Shown here: piece after piece, positions 1-12,092 of the stretch | Numbering within the stretch: position 1 is the first letter of the stretch | Layout of the letters: every line of letters begins with the position of its first letter | DNA from: Methylococcaceae bacterium | GTDB taxonomy: Bacteria; Pseudomonadota; Gammaproteobacteria; Methylococcales; Methylomonadaceae | Length of the DNA stretch: 64,000 bases | Direction of reading: 5' to 3' | Assembly (NCBI GenBank): GCA_013140705.1 | Contig: JABFSH010000010.1 | Location: forward strand, 61,044-125,043 | Notes under the pieces: model-generated | The model's database searches: none | What the model was told of the DNA's origin: nothing | What the model saw: only the letters and a program-made list of their open reading frames with translations | Position numbers and translations under genes: made by a program

Positions 1-3000
1 GTCCGATGCGGCCTCAATATCTTCAATTTTAAATATATCCTGCTTGTATTTATAACCGGCAAAATAGATCACTCGATTGCCGGCGGCCCTTAGGGCTTTT
101 CCGATAGAGAACAGGACTGCGTTGCCCAGACCGCCACCGATCAGCATGACGGTTTGGCCGCTAGGGATGTCAGTCGGCGTGCCGGTTACGCCCATGATGA
201 CCAGAGGATCGCCGACCTTCCAGGTTGCGCAAAGCCGGGACGATGAGCCCATTTCCAGAGCAATCAAGGAAATTGTACCTTTTTCCTTGTCGACTTCCGC
301 CCCGGTAAGCGCGAGGCCTTCTGAGGTTAATACCGTGCCTTCCCTGACAGGAGCAAAGGCCTCAAAATTTTGCACCCGGTAAAACTGCCCCGGATAAAAC
401 TTTTTTGCCGCCATTGGTGCCTTTACAACCACTTCGATGATGGTAGGTGTCAAGCGGTTAATGGCGACAATCGTTGCGTTAAAAGCTTCATCCAGCCGGG
501 CAAATAAGTTTTTCAGTGCGGCATTACGTTCAGGTTGTTGGCTGGGACTCAATTTCGCCAATTCCTTTTCAAATAACTTGGCTATATACGGATAACCGTT
601 TTTGGCACTTGCCATTGCTTTAACCACGTTACCGGCATACACAGGATGATTGTCGCCATAAAAGCTGATGTATTTTCCGTCTTTTTGATAGGATGTCAGT
701 GGGGCCGGCTTGCCAAGTTTGGGTGCGGCTTCGTCATGCATCGGCACGAGTTCCAGAGTATCCTCTTTCCATTCGGGTTGATGGCGTTGAAAAAACTGCT
801 TATCCATTTCGAAGGTATCGGGATATTCGCTTTGATAAATCGTATTGGGTGATGTTCCGGCCGCAATGTAAAGACTGCGGATAGGTACGGTGACGATTTT
901 TCCGGAATTATTCCAGTGCTCGTTTTCCTGCTCCAGCTTTTCAAATTCCACGGCGCAAAGATGACCAAACTCATCGGACAAGGCCTTATAGGGGCTCATG
1001 CCTTCTGCCAAAGCGATGCCCTCCTGCAGTGCTTCATGAATTTCCTCATGATTTTGCCGATATGCGGGTGCATCCTTCATGCCTTTGCGATAGAAGAGGG
1101 TAACGCCGCCCCAATTTTCCACCAGCGCTTGAAAATTCGGGAGTTCGCCAGTGCTTTTGGCGCGTTGCCGCTCCGCCACTATGGCTTTTCCGTGTGCAAG
1201 GAACTCGTCAAGAATCAGTATTTCTTCCCTGTCGTAGCGGATGCGGACGGAATGTTCGCCATAAACACCTGCTAATGCTTCATAGCGGTGCAGTATTTTT
1301 TCTACCTGCACGGGATAATAGGCCATCAATTCGGTGGCTGTATCGATGGCGGTCAAGCCGCCGCCGATGACGCCGGCGGGTAAACGGACCTGTAAATTGG
1401 CGAGAGACGATGATTTGGCTGCGCCGGTTAACTGTAGGGCCATCAAAAAATCAGAGGCTTTGCGAATACCACGAATCAGATTATTCTTTAGGTTGATAAT
1501 TGTAGGCTTACCGGCGCCGGAGGCGATGCAGATGTGGTCAAAACCCATGTCCCAGGCATCATCAATATTTAATGTGCCGCCAAAACGAACGCCACCGTAG
1601 GCGCGGAAAGTGCTACGTCTGAGGAGAGTCAGATAAATGACTTTGAGAAAGTTTTTATCCCAGCGCACGGTAATGCCGTATTCGGCAACACCGCCGAAGC
1701 CTGAAAGAATGCGCTTATCGAGATCTTCATAAAGTTCTTTGAAATCAACAATCGGCAACGGTAAATGTAGGTCATCTCCGGTCAGCGATACAGGCAAGGG
1801 TTCCAGTTTCAAGGCATCAATACCAGCGACTCCAAAGCCTTCATTCAGAAGATAATGACTCATGGTATAGCCTGCCGGACCGAGACCAACCACCAGTGCA
1901 TTTTTACCGTTATAAGGCAGCATGTGGGGGCGATTGACATTTAATGGATTCCAGCGAGTCAGTAAGCTGTATATTTCAAAGCCATAAGGCATAAACAGTA
2001 CATCCGTCAGGACATTGGTTTCAATCTGAGGAATATTGACCGGATCGGTTTTCTGGTAGATACAGCCCTTCATGCATTCATTACAGATTCGGTGTCCTGT
2101 GCCCGGGCACATGGGGTTATCGATGATAATGATTGCTAACGCGCCAATATTGTCGCCGTTGCGTTTAACCAGATGCATTTCCGAGATTTTCTCATCCAGA
2201 GGACAGCCGGTCGTCGTGACGCCAAGCGGATCTACCTTGAAGGTATTGGTCTTTTTATTACGCATGCCTTTGGAACACGAGTCAGTATCGCGTTCATGGC
2301 AGTAAATGCAGTGGTTTACTTCGGATAAGACCTGACGTTCGTTAAAGCGTGGATCGGTCAGCTTAAAGCCATCCCGGCGGCGGCGATGTTTCTGTTCGCC
2401 CATCCAGCTCGTAAATTCGCCCCGATCAATGACATCATGCTCGACCAGATGCTCAAAGTCGCGCTTTTCTGGAAACTTGAAACTCAGCCAGTTTTCAGTA
2501 ATGTTTTCATCGTGTTGGGCGACGAAGCTCCAACGTTGCACGACCTCCATGAGGCCTTGAACAAATTCGGCCGAATCCGTAAGAGCCAGTAGGCCTTCAA
2601 ATTCCTTTGCTGCCTGTGGATGTGTTGCCAGTTTGCTGCGCAGATCATGCGCAACGGTATCGGCTGTTTCGTAACCGCTGTCTTTGCCCTTGGCGATAAG
2701 TTTGTAATGGGCAGATAGCGATCCAATAGCCGCGCCGACAACAGCAACCCGGTGTTCAGGATCATTGTCTTGAAGGACAGAAGGGAAACCAGCTGTTTGT
2801 AATAAATTAAAACGCTGGTTAATACCCTGGATATCCCAGCCATCAATCGATTGGTCCTTGAACGTTACATTCAGTTTGGCGACGACTTCATCTTTGTAAG
2901 TAAAAATGGTGTTGATTTCATCTTTAATTTTGACACTTTGCGCATTATGTTGCTCGGTAACATTGAATAGCGTGGCGACAAATTGGCCGACAAAAGGTCC

Positions 3001-3207
3001 CATGCGCACCAATAGATCCGAAATGGCTTCCGGCGCCATGCCTTCGCCCTGGGTTTGGCGATAATCGGCAAATTCGCTATGCAGGTCCAGGTCATGCATT
3101 TTGACGGATGTATCGAAAACATCGAGCAAATCCTTAAGTCGGGCAGCGTCGTACAAATCCGGATAAGTAAAGCCAGGTATGCCAAGCACAAAGTTGTTTT
3201 GTTCCAT
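1..3207 (-). CDS. Large FAD/iron-sulfur pyridine-nucleotide oxidoreductase, GltD-like with ferredoxin-reductase-like C-terminus (3' end outside window)
   Basis: Reading frame is open from ATG at 3207 to the window edge (1069 codons, no stop seen in the stretches checked codon by codon), so the C-terminus is missing. Residues 1-290 match nothing I recognise. A cysteine-rich part follows: C300-x2-C303-x7-C311, C335, C367, then C375-x2-C378-x3-C382, resembling the [4Fe-4S] region of the glutamate synthase small subunit and dihydropyrimidine dehydrogenase. Next is a dinucleotide-binding glycine motif (GLGPAG, about residues 441-446) and a second one near residue 590 (GGGLTAID). The last ~200 residues look like the flavin/NAD domain of ferredoxin-NADP reductase or dihydroorotate dehydrogenase electron-transfer subunit (FYPGQFYRV; VMLIGGGLGNAVLF). 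It presumably moves electrons from NAD(P)H through FAD and Fe-S centres; the acceptor is unknown. An AGGAA ribosome site precedes the ATG. No neighbour on this strand tells its job. Confidence 0.75.
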   Translation of the reverse strand, partial: MEQNNFVLGIPGFTYPDLYDAARLKDLLDVFDTSVKMHDLDLHSEFADYRQTQGEGMAPEAISDLLVRMGPFVGQFVATLFNVTEQHNAQSVKIKDEINTIFTYKDEVVAKLNVTFKDQSIDGWDIQGINQRFNLLQTAGFPSVLQDNDPEHRVAVVGAAIGSLSAHYKLIAKGKDSGYETADTVAHDLRSKLATHPQAAKEFEGLLALTDSAEFVQGLMEVVQRWSFVAQHDENITENWLSFKFPEKRDFEHLVEHDVIDRGEFTSWMGEQKHRRRRDGFKLTDPRFNERQVLSEVNHCIYCHERDTDSCSKGMRNKKTNTFKVDPLGVTTTGCPLDEKISEMHLVKRNGDNIGALAIIIIDNPMCPGTGHRICNECMKGCIYQKTDPVNIPQIETNVLTDVLFMPYGFEIYSLLTRWNPLNVNRPHMLPYNGKNALVVGLGPAGYTMSHYLLNEGFGVAGIDALKLEPLPVSLTGDDLHLPLPIVDFKELYEDLDKRILSGFGGVAEYGITVRWDKNFLKVIYLTLLRRSTFRAYGGVRFGGTLNIDDAWDMGFDHICIASGAGKPTIINLKNNLIRGIRKASDFLMALQLTGAAKSSSLANLQVRLPAGVIGGGLTAIDTATELMAYYPVQVEKILHRYEALAGVYGEHSVRIRYDREEILILDEFLAHGKAIVAERQRAKSTGELPNFQALVENWGGVTLFYRKGMKDAPAYRQNHEEIHEALQEGIALAEGMSPYKALSDEFGHLCAVEFEKLEQENEHWNNSGKIVTVPIRSLYIAAGTSPNTIYQSEYPDTFEMDKQFFQRHQPEWKEDTLELVPMHDEAAPKLGKPAPLTSYQKDGKYISFYGDNHPVYAGNVVKAMASAKNGYPYIAKLFEKELAKLSPSQQPERNAALKNLFARLDEAFNATIVAINRLTPTIIEVVVKAPMAAKKFYPGQFYRVQNFEAFAPVREGTVLTSEGLALTGAEVDKEKGTISLIALEMGSSSRLCATWKVGDPLVIMGVTGTPTDIPSGQTVMLIGGGLGNAVLFSIGKALRAAGNRVIYFAGYKYKQDIFKIEDIEAASD

Positions 3208-3629
3208 AATTCCTATGTTCGATTAGCTCAAAGGGGGGAGTGCACATGTGTTCAAAGATTAATCAATGCGCTGATGACGTTAATTCACAGCCCTGTACTA
3301 TTGCTCGCAGGCCATTCCGGCCATTGGGAACGATGCGGTATATCTTGTGGACTATGAATAAATTGACAGGTAACAAGATCAATTCGTATGAAAATTGCTC
3401 TATAACAGCGCATTATAATAAAACGTCATTTTTTTCGCTAGAGATTATCTTTTGCCCTGATGTTCGCATGAAATTGTCTTCAACTGCTCAATCCGGGAAT
3501 GAGGCTGCGTTGTAGGATTTGAATTACGCCTGTCTGATTTGGAGGGAACGCATGATTTACATGCCGTTCAATTCAGCATAGGATACACATTATTTTCTTA
3601 ATTTTTACTGAAATCCGGATATCGTTGCC
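3208..3629. other. Intergenic region between divergent genes
   Basis: About 420 bases separate the leftward oxidoreductase from the rightward zinc-ribbon protein. Both promoters should lie here. Open frames in it lack ribosome sites and protein-like composition, and I see no strong inverted repeat or clear sigma-70 pair. Confidence 0.5.
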
Positions 3630-4295
3630 ATGGTTGAAAGCTTGAGTTCCAATGCGATTTCATGTCGAAAAGCGGTTCAGTCTCTTATTGCGATTGTCAT
3701 GATCCTCATTGTTGGTAAGGTTGTTGTCAGTATTCCGCTGTTTTCCAATACAGAAATATTCGCATCACTGACATCGGCCAAATTAGTCAACTTTGTGACA
3801 ACAATGGCTATTTTGGCATTTGTTTTTATTTTTACTAAACACACCCTCAATGCACTCGAAGGAACGGGGCATGGCGTGTCATTTTTACGCGGGATTACCA
3901 TTCCAGTCGCATCCTTAATCATTGTTACGGTTGCGCAGAACAGCGTCAGAGAACTATTGAATCCGTTTGTTGGAGACACAGGCAATACCTTGTTGACCTT
4001 GTTTTCTTCACTGGTCGTCTTTGTGGCAGCTGTATGGGTGGTTTTTGCAGGGTACCAGCATTCACTGCTCTTGTTTGATTGGTTTATATCTGTTGGCAGG
4101 TTGATTCGCGCGCGTTTCGCAAATTATCCGAGTGGCAGAATCTGTCCCAATTGTGCCGCATCAGCTGATGCACTGGCAAAGTTTTGTCCAGACTGCGGCA
4201 CAGGCTTTGAAACCAGGTATTGTAATAACTGTCATACGGAACTCAGTTCTGCGGGAAAATATTGTGGTCAATGTGGATGCATTACTGAAGGCTAA
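3630..4295 (+). CDS. Membrane protein with C-terminal double zinc ribbon
   Basis: 221 residues. Four hydrophobic segments fill residues about 18-155, followed by a basic linker and two zinc-ribbon knuckle pairs at the C-terminus: CPNC...CPDC and CNNC...CGQC, eight cysteines able to bind two zinc ions. The membrane segments place it in the cytoplasmic membrane with the ribbon probably in the cytoplasm. Double zinc ribbons of this type often mediate protein or nucleic-acid contacts; no reaction can be assigned. The ATG at 3630 has no good Shine-Dalgarno site. It stands alone, 184 bases before proC. Confidence 0.7.
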   Translation: MVESLSSNAISCRKAVQSLIAIVMILIVGKVVVSIPLFSNTEIFASLTSAKLVNFVTTMAILAFVFIFTKHTLNALEGTGHGVSFLRGITIPVASLIIVTVAQNSVRELLNPFVGDTGNTLLTLFSSLVVFVAAVWVVFAGYQHSLLLFDWFISVGRLIRARFANYPSGRICPNCAASADALAKFCPDCGTGFETRYCNNCHTELSSAGKYCGQCGCITEG

Positions 4296-4479
4296 AGTTT
4301 TTGAATAGGCTTGTGTTTTTTTGCGCCGACCTCATATTTAAGTTTAAATACCCGTGTTGTAAGAAAACACCCTTCGGCTAAATAATGGCCTCTCTATTGA
4401 CAATCTACTGTTAACGGAGCGAATTTAGGGTTGCAGGTATCCTTGACGTTCACTTAATTTCAAAACAAAACAGTTATAA

Positions 4480-5307
4480 ATGAAAACAAATACGATAGGT
4501 TTTATCGGCGGCGGTAATATGGCATCAAGTCTGCTCAGCGGATTGATAGCCAGCGGCCATTCGCCAAAGCAACTTTGGGTCTCGGATATTAATCAAGAGA
4601 CTTTGTCATCCTTAGCCGCCAATTTACAGGTTAATATTACGTCTTCGAATGATGAGGTGATCAATCATTCGGACGTGGTCGTTTTGGCTGTTAAACCGCA
4701 AGCTCTCCAGTTGGTGGCGAAGAATGCTGCAGCCCTTATAAAGCAAAGACAACCGCTGGTTGTTTCTATCGCTGCGGGTATAACTCAAAACAGCCTGATC
4801 GAGTGGTTAGGTAATGATACGGCGATCGTCCGCTGTATGCCCAATACACCGGCATTAGTGTTAACCGGAGCAACAGCATTGCATGCCAATGATAGAGTGA
4901 CCGCTGAACAGCGCGATTTGGCTGAAAATATCCTGCGTTCTGTGGGAATAGCCCTCTGGGTAGAGCTTGAATCCGAGTTGGATACCGTGACAGCAGTTTC
5001 CGGTAGTGGCCCGGCGTATTATTTTTTACTGATGGAAGCAATGGAAAAGGTTGCCGTAGAATTGGGCTTGAGTGAAGCGACAGCACGTTTACTTGTGCAG
5101 CAAACGGCGCTTGGAGCTGCAAAAATTGCACTGGAATCATCAGAATCACCGGAGCAACTGCGTAAACGCGTAACCTCTCCGGGAGGCACTACGCAGCAAG
5201 CGATTGAGACTTTTCAGCAAGGGGGATTTGCTGAGTTGGTTGCAAAAGCCATTCATGCGGCACGAGACCGATCAATTGAAATGTCCAAACATACGGGGAA
5301 CAGCTGA
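4480..5307 (+). CDS. proC: Pyrroline-5-carboxylate reductase
   Basis: 275 residues, the normal ProC length. It reduces 1-pyrroline-5-carboxylate to L-proline with NAD(P)H, the last step of proline synthesis, in the cytoplasm. The N-terminal Rossmann motif (GFIGGGNMASSLLSGL) is at residues 7-22, followed by VVLAVKPQ and MPNTPALV, and the C-terminal dimerisation part carries the family signature (TAVSGSGPAYYFLLMEAM) and SPGGTTQQAIE. The stop codon overlaps the ATG of yggT by one base, so the two are translationally coupled, an arrangement common in gammaproteobacteria. In many of these genomes yggS precedes proC; here it does not. Confidence 0.96.
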   Translation: MKTNTIGFIGGGNMASSLLSGLIASGHSPKQLWVSDINQETLSSLAANLQVNITSSNDEVINHSDVVVLAVKPQALQLVAKNAAALIKQRQPLVVSIAAGITQNSLIEWLGNDTAIVRCMPNTPALVLTGATALHANDRVTAEQRDLAENILRSVGIALWVELESELDTVTAVSGSGPAYYFLLMEAMEKVAVELGLSEATARLLVQQTALGAAKIALESSESPEQLRKRVTSPGGTTQQAIETFQQGGFAELVAKAIHAARDRSIEMSKHTGNS

Positions 5308-5882
5308 TGGCTTCCAACTATCTGATAGATCCAGTCATTTTCTTAATCGATACTTTATTTTCGCTTTATATTCTGGCGATTGTTTTGCGCTTTTTACTTC
5401 AGTGGTGCGGCGCAGACTATTACAATCCCATTGCTCAATTTCTGGTAAAGGCGACACATCCGCCACTGCGATTTTTACGTCGATTTGTTCCAGCCATTGG
5501 CAAAATTGATACATCGTCCATCATTCTGGCGCTCGGATTGCAATTTATTGCGGATTTTTCCATATTAATGTTGAAAGGATTTTCGGTTAACGTGGGTGCG
5601 TTAACCATCCTGTCGATTACCCAGCTGGTTTCCTTGTTGATTAATGTCTTTATTTTTGCAGTATTCGCCAGAGCGCTGCTCAGTTGGCTGAATCCAGGGA
5701 CGTTTAGTGCTGCATCGTCGGTTTTGTATAGCTTGACAGAGCCATTGTTAAATACTTGTCGTAAGTTTCTTCCCGATCTGGGTGGCGTCGATTTTTCGCC
5801 GTTAGCGGTGCTGCTGTTTTTGCAATTGGCAAAAATGGTCATTTTACCGCCGCTGCATGAGCTGGCTGGCTTTTTAGGTTAA
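5307..5882 (+). CDS. yggT: YggT family membrane protein
   Basis: 191 residues consisting of two tandem YggT units, each with a pair of hydrophobic helices separated by a segment holding NP or LNPG and a proline-rich turn (residues about 8-75 and 100-185). The family is found in the cytoplasmic membrane next to proC/yggS and has been linked to osmotic tolerance and membrane-protein integrity, but the molecular activity is not established. Start ATG overlaps the proC stop (TGATG). No lesion is visible. Confidence 0.9.
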   Translation: MASNYLIDPVIFLIDTLFSLYILAIVLRFLLQWCGADYYNPIAQFLVKATHPPLRFLRRFVPAIGKIDTSSIILALGLQFIADFSILMLKGFSVNVGALTILSITQLVSLLINVFIFAVFARALLSWLNPGTFSAASSVLYSLTEPLLNTCRKFLPDLGGVDFSPLAVLLFLQLAKMVILPPLHELAGFLG

Positions 5883-6006
5883 ACGTTATTTGCTTTTGCA
5901 TGTGGCTTTTTGAGTCTTTACGAGGCGCATACAACCCAGGCGCAACATTTTTAATCTCTGCTATCTTTGAGTACTATCACATTTTGAGTAAAAAATCTTG
6001 AAACCC

Positions 6007-7908
<1,902 letters not shown>

Positions 7909-8176
7909 CTATGTGCCTGGAGTGACGTGATGTGTGATGAATTGAATAATAAATCGCCTGCCACAGCATGATCCTTTGACGGCGAATTATCTGGGGTGGA
8001 TTTTAGCAGATTGTCTTCAATATCTGACAGAGAGGTAACACTGTTTACAGATCATGAAGTAAATTGTGGTATGTAGCGCTTCTGGTTGTTAGCGCTTGAA
8101 ATGACATATTTCGCCGCCAGCCTTTATGACTCTTATTTGCAATTTGTGTGGGTCGGCATGGCCGCTAATTGATGAT

Positions 8177-10719
8177 TCAGTCACTGTGCATCCTAATTTG
8201 CCCTAAATCCGACCTTCCATAAAGATACTTTTGAAACCCCACAAACAGCTTAATGATTTCATCGACACCGCCCAGCGCCTCTGCCGCATCGGTCATGGAG
8301 TGGTATTTTAATTCAATCAGGTTTGGCAATCGGGATTGGTCTAATTCTTCAAAGCCAGTATCGATGTATTTAAACAAAACGAATTCAAGAAAGCCTTTGT
8401 GTGCCGGACTTAAACCATCAAGAATAATAGGCTTTGCCTGTTAATACCCTTGTTTCTCTGGTCAGCGGCTGGATGTTGTAAGCGATATATTCCAGTACAT
8501 CAAACAAATCACTCTTCTCGGTATCAACCAGTTTCTGCAATTCAGTGAGTTCTGAATGACCGTAACCTGATTCAGCCAGCTTTTCCAGCAAGGCTTTTCG
8601 GGTCGTTGGGTTTGACCAAATCTGCCGTAATTCTTCCTCATTCTGGAAGAAGGACGGCAAAGCGCCGTAAAGATTTTGCAGGAATTCTTCAACAGAAATG
8701 GGTTGACCATCAGCCCCCCAGAACGACGTGGAGATCATGTGTTGAATTTCACGCTCTTTGCCGTGACGCAGTTTGATTTTGACTTTCTTCTTGCAGACGA
8801 AACACAACCGGGGCTCTTTTATCGTATTGCACTCACAGGGGCGTTGACCACAGATAGAACAGGGCTCTACTAGTTTCTTCTTGCAGATGCACGGGTCTTG
8901 CCCGCACTTACTGCAAACTTCCGGTTCCAGCGGTTCACCACCCCACTCAGGATCAGCAAAGTGATGATAGGCGTCAACAAAATCAAAAATCGTAAAGTAG
9001 TCCTTGCCATCAAATAGCCGTGTGCCACGCCCGACAATCTGCTTGAACTCAATCATCGAGTTCACAGACCGCATCAAGACAATATTTCTGACATTGCGGG
9101 CATTAACACCAGTGGACAGCTTTTGTGAGGTCGTCAGTATGGTAGGAATAAATTTTTCGTTATCCTGAAATTCCCGAAGAAACTGCTCACCGATTTCACT
9201 ATCGTTGGCTGTCACTCGCACACAGTAGTTCGGGTCTTTACTCTGGGAATGCTGGTTGATCAAATCCCGCACTGCCGCTGCATGATCCTGAGTGGCACAG
9301 AAGACAATGGTTTTTTCCTTCTGGTTTATTTCATCCAGAAAAACTTTCACTCGTTTGGCTTCCCGCTCTTTGATAACAATGATGCGATTAAAGTCAGGCT
9401 CTTCGTAAAGCTTGCCTTCTTCCACTTCACCCTCAATGATCTGATCATCGGAGGTATAGATATAATCATCCAGTGTGGTCTGAATACGCTTGACCTTAAA
9501 CGGTGTTGGAAAGCCATCGTTGATGCCTTCTTTCAATGAATAGCTATAAACCGGTTCACCGAAATACTTGTAGGTGTCCATGTTTTCAAGTCGCTTGGGT
9601 GTAGCGGTCAAACCCAGTTGCACGGCAGGAGCAAAATAATCCAGAATGCCCCGCCAGTTGCTTTCATCATTGGCTCCGCCACGGTGACATTCATCAATGA
9701 TAATTAAATCAAAATAGTCAGCAGGGTATTCACCGAAGTAGAAAGCACGATCTTGGCCTGGCTGTGGTTCGACAGGCTCACCACGAACGGAATCTGGACT
9801 CAGCTCAACGAACGGCAGCTGTATTCCGATCAACACGAATACTGCGTGAATTCATCTCAGCGCGAACGGCGTTCTCTGAATCTACCCGTTCCGTTCGGGG
9901 TGAGCTTGTCGAACCCCCACTCATAAAGGTCTGAAAAATCGTAAAGAACACGCTGCCATTAGTCGGCACACAGCCTTTCTTGCTGATTTCTTTTGGCGTA
10001 ATCCTTACCAGTGCATCTTCAGGGAATGCTGAAAAATCATTGTAAGCCTGGTTTGCCAGAATGTTTCTGTCAGCCAAAAACAGAACTCTGGGGCGACGAC
10101 TGCCATCCCGTTTTAAGTTCCAGCGGGTTTGAAACAGCTTCCAGGCAATCTGAAAAGCGATAAAGGTTTTACCGGTGCCGGTCGCCAGCGTCAGCAGAAT
10201 ACGTTGTTTTTCTTCGGCGATGGCGTTCAGCGCTTTGGCGACAGCAATTTCCTGATAGTAGCGAACGCCTTTGGTGCCATCCACACTTTCAAAGGGCACC
10301 GCATCAAATTTGTCTTTCCAGTCATTCTGGTCGGAGAAGGTTTTTAGCCACAGTTCATCCGGTGTAGGAAAAGCCGATACCAGACTTTCACTGCCAGAAG
10401 ACATGGAAATTTCATAGATGTCTTTGCCGTTGCTGGCATACGTGTAATCAATGCTCAGCTTTTCAGCGTAGGTCTTGGCTTGTGCGACACCTTCACCGAC
10501 TTGCTGTTGATCACTCTTGGCTTCAATCACGCCGATCTTGCGGTTCTTATAGACCAGAATGTAATCGGCAATCATCGGTTTGGCCCGTTGGCCACCGGTC
10601 TGGATTTTGCCAGCGGTCATGTGAAACTCGCGTAAAACCTTGGAGCCTGCCACAACACCCCAGCCACTGGCGGTCAGTTTGGGGTCGATCAGTTCGGCTC
10701 TGGTTTCGGCTTCATTCAT
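8177..10719 (-). pseudogene. hsdR: Type I restriction endonuclease subunit R, broken by a repeat insertion and a frameshift
   Basis: HsdR cleaves DNA after ATP-driven translocation. The gene is read leftward in three pieces: 10719-9805 holds the nuclease core (ADYILVYKNRKIGVIEAKSD) and Walker A (ATGTGKT); 9836-8418 holds the DECH box, helicase motifs and a cysteine-rich insert; 8377-8177 is the C-terminal tail. Break one is an inverted-repeat element (9766-9917) between FMSG and YFGEYP, segments that are normally a few residues apart. Break two lies near 8410-8440: moving the frame by one base restores KPIILDGLSPAHKGF and joins the tail. The start overlaps the fic stop by four bases. Restriction activity is probably lost; a stretch of fused translation through the repeat cannot be excluded but would still change frame. 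Confidence 0.85.
9766..9917. repeat. REP-like inverted-repeat element inserted in hsdR
   Basis: The left arm (9766-9790) reads GGTTCGACAGGCTCACCACG followed by AACGG; the right arm (9891-9917) is its reverse complement with a few changes. Inside are two shorter echoes of the same core near 9800-9814 and 9856-9870 (CTCA..CGAACGGC). The left arm is identical over 27 bases to the copy at 60435-60461 and similar to 18633-18657. It codes for no protein of its own and explains the frame change in hsdR. Confidence 0.8.
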
Positions 10720-11846
10720 TGAGCAAGCCCTTTAGGCTCGTACCGTTTAAAATCATTGCCGTCTCGCGTTAGCAACTGCATCAACTTTGGGTGAATAAAA
10801 ACTTTTTCCTTGGTCACAGGTGCTTCAATCAATACGCCTATTTCAACTAACTGCTTTAAATAGTGTGAAGCTGCCTGACGTTTTGCAATACCAGCATCAG
10901 CCAAGTTGCTAATACGGCAATAAGGCAGTTCAAAAATTAAACTGACCAGTTCATAACTGTAAACTTTAGGTAATTGGTGACGAATATAGTCTGCCGTATG
11001 CTCCGATAATGCCTTGATTGCGGCAATTTTAGCCGTCGTCCAAGTGGCTGTTTCTTCAACCCCTTTTAACACATAAATAATCCAGCTTTCCCAATCCTGT
11101 TCCCGCGTCACTTGCAATAACAAGCGGTAATAATCAGCTTTGTGCTGAATAATGTAACGGCTCAAATATAAAATCGGCAACGTCAGCAAGCCCTCCTGTA
11201 TCAAAAACAGGCTATTGACTACGCGCCCCGTTCTGCCATTGCCATCGGTAAACGGGTGGATCGCCTCAAACTGATAATGCCCAACCGCCATACGGATCAA
11301 AGGATCTATATCAACCGCATTGTGTAAAAACCGCTCCCAATCGGCCAGCATATCTCTCAATACGGCTTCGCCAAAGGGCGGTGTGTAGATGATTTCCCCT
11401 GTGGCATCATTGCTTAATGCAGTGTCTGATGTGTGACGAACAGTCATCTGCACACCCTTTATTTGCGTACAAATATCTTCCGCCGTGTGAGTATTCAATG
11501 GATGTTGATTAAGTGCCTGATAGCCTTCAAATAAAGCGCGGCTGTAACGCAAAGCCTCTTTAGTGGCTAAGTCTGCCTGCTCTTCATTACGCACATGCCG
11601 AAATAGCTTATCGGTCGTGGTGACAATATTTTCAATTTCAGAACTGGCGCCTGCCTCTAACAAGGGCAGTGTATTAATGAGTACCGACTGGTTAGGTATT
11701 AATTCTGCTGCCTGTTTTAGCTCAGCCAGCGCCGCGCGCGCTGTAATACACTGTTTTAATATCGCTTTTGTTTCAATGTCCACCGTGGGTGGCAAGGGCG
11801 GTAAAGCAAGATAAGGCTGGTCAGGTTGCCAGTGTTGCAGAGTCAT
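10716..11846 (-). CDS. Fic family protein (class II, with C-terminal winged helix)
   Basis: 376 residues. Fic proteins usually transfer AMP to hydroxyl groups of target proteins. The complete catalytic motif [12 protein letters not shown] lies at residues 197-208, with the catalytic histidine and both arginines. An N-terminal inhibitory motif SSEIEN (residues 68-73) fits the (S/T)xxxE(N/G) pattern, so the enzyme is probably autoinhibited. The last ~90 residues (from about 290) look like a winged helix-turn-helix. Three palindromes of TATGTCGAT type sit just upstream of the start, so autoregulation through this domain is plausible. It overlaps hsdR by four bases and so is read with it. Target unknown. 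Confidence 0.9.
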   Translation of the reverse strand: MTLQHWQPDQPYLALPPLPPTVDIETKAILKQCITARAALAELKQAAELIPNQSVLINTLPLLEAGASSEIENIVTTTDKLFRHVRNEEQADLATKEALRYSRALFEGYQALNQHPLNTHTAEDICTQIKGVQMTVRHTSDTALSNDATGEIIYTPPFGEAVLRDMLADWERFLHNAVDIDPLIRMAVGHYQFEAIHPFTDGNGRTGRVVNSLFLIQEGLLTLPILYLSRYIIQHKADYYRLLLQVTREQDWESWIIYVLKGVEETATWTTAKIAAIKALSEHTADYIRHQLPKVYSYELVSLIFELPYCRISNLADAGIAKRQAASHYLKQLVEIGVLIEAPVTKEKVFIHPKLMQLLTRDGNDFKRYEPKGLAQ

Positions 11847-11865
11847 GTTTAAGTTTTACAGTTTT

Positions 11866-11974
11866 ATCGACATATATTAACTATATGTCGATAGCATCGA
11901 CACGTCAATGATTTGTGTCGACGTTTTTGATTTTTATCGACACATAGTTAAGGTATGTCGATGACATCGACATA
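11866..11974 (-). promoter_or_regulatory. Cluster of three palindromic operator-like sites upstream of fic
   Basis: Site 1 (11866-11892) has perfect 11-base arms ATCGACATATA / TATATGTCGAT around TTAAC. Site 2 (11897-11921) has arms TCGACAC / GTGTCGA. Site 3 (11936-11962) has arms ATCGACACATA / TATGTCGAT, and an extra half site ATCGACATA is at 11966-11974. They start 20 bases upstream of the fic ATG, where a promoter is expected. The regulator is unproven; the winged helix of the Fic protein is the nearest candidate. Confidence 0.65.
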
Positions 11975-12092
11975 AGCCGAACAAGTATAGAAAATCGCAT
12001 TTTCTTATCACGTCATGATGAATAGGATAAGAAAAGTGGGTTTTCTTTACAGTTTATTGAGTTTCGGCTTCGGTCATGGTCGTATTGGCACG

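Noticed and set aside
3240..3515. 91-codon frame upstream of the zinc-ribbon gene
   Set aside because: No ribosome site, odd composition, and it lies in the expected promoter region of divergent genes.
11866..11974. CRISPR-like repeats
   Set aside because: The repeats are palindromes of irregular spacing without spacers of constant length; operator sites fit better.
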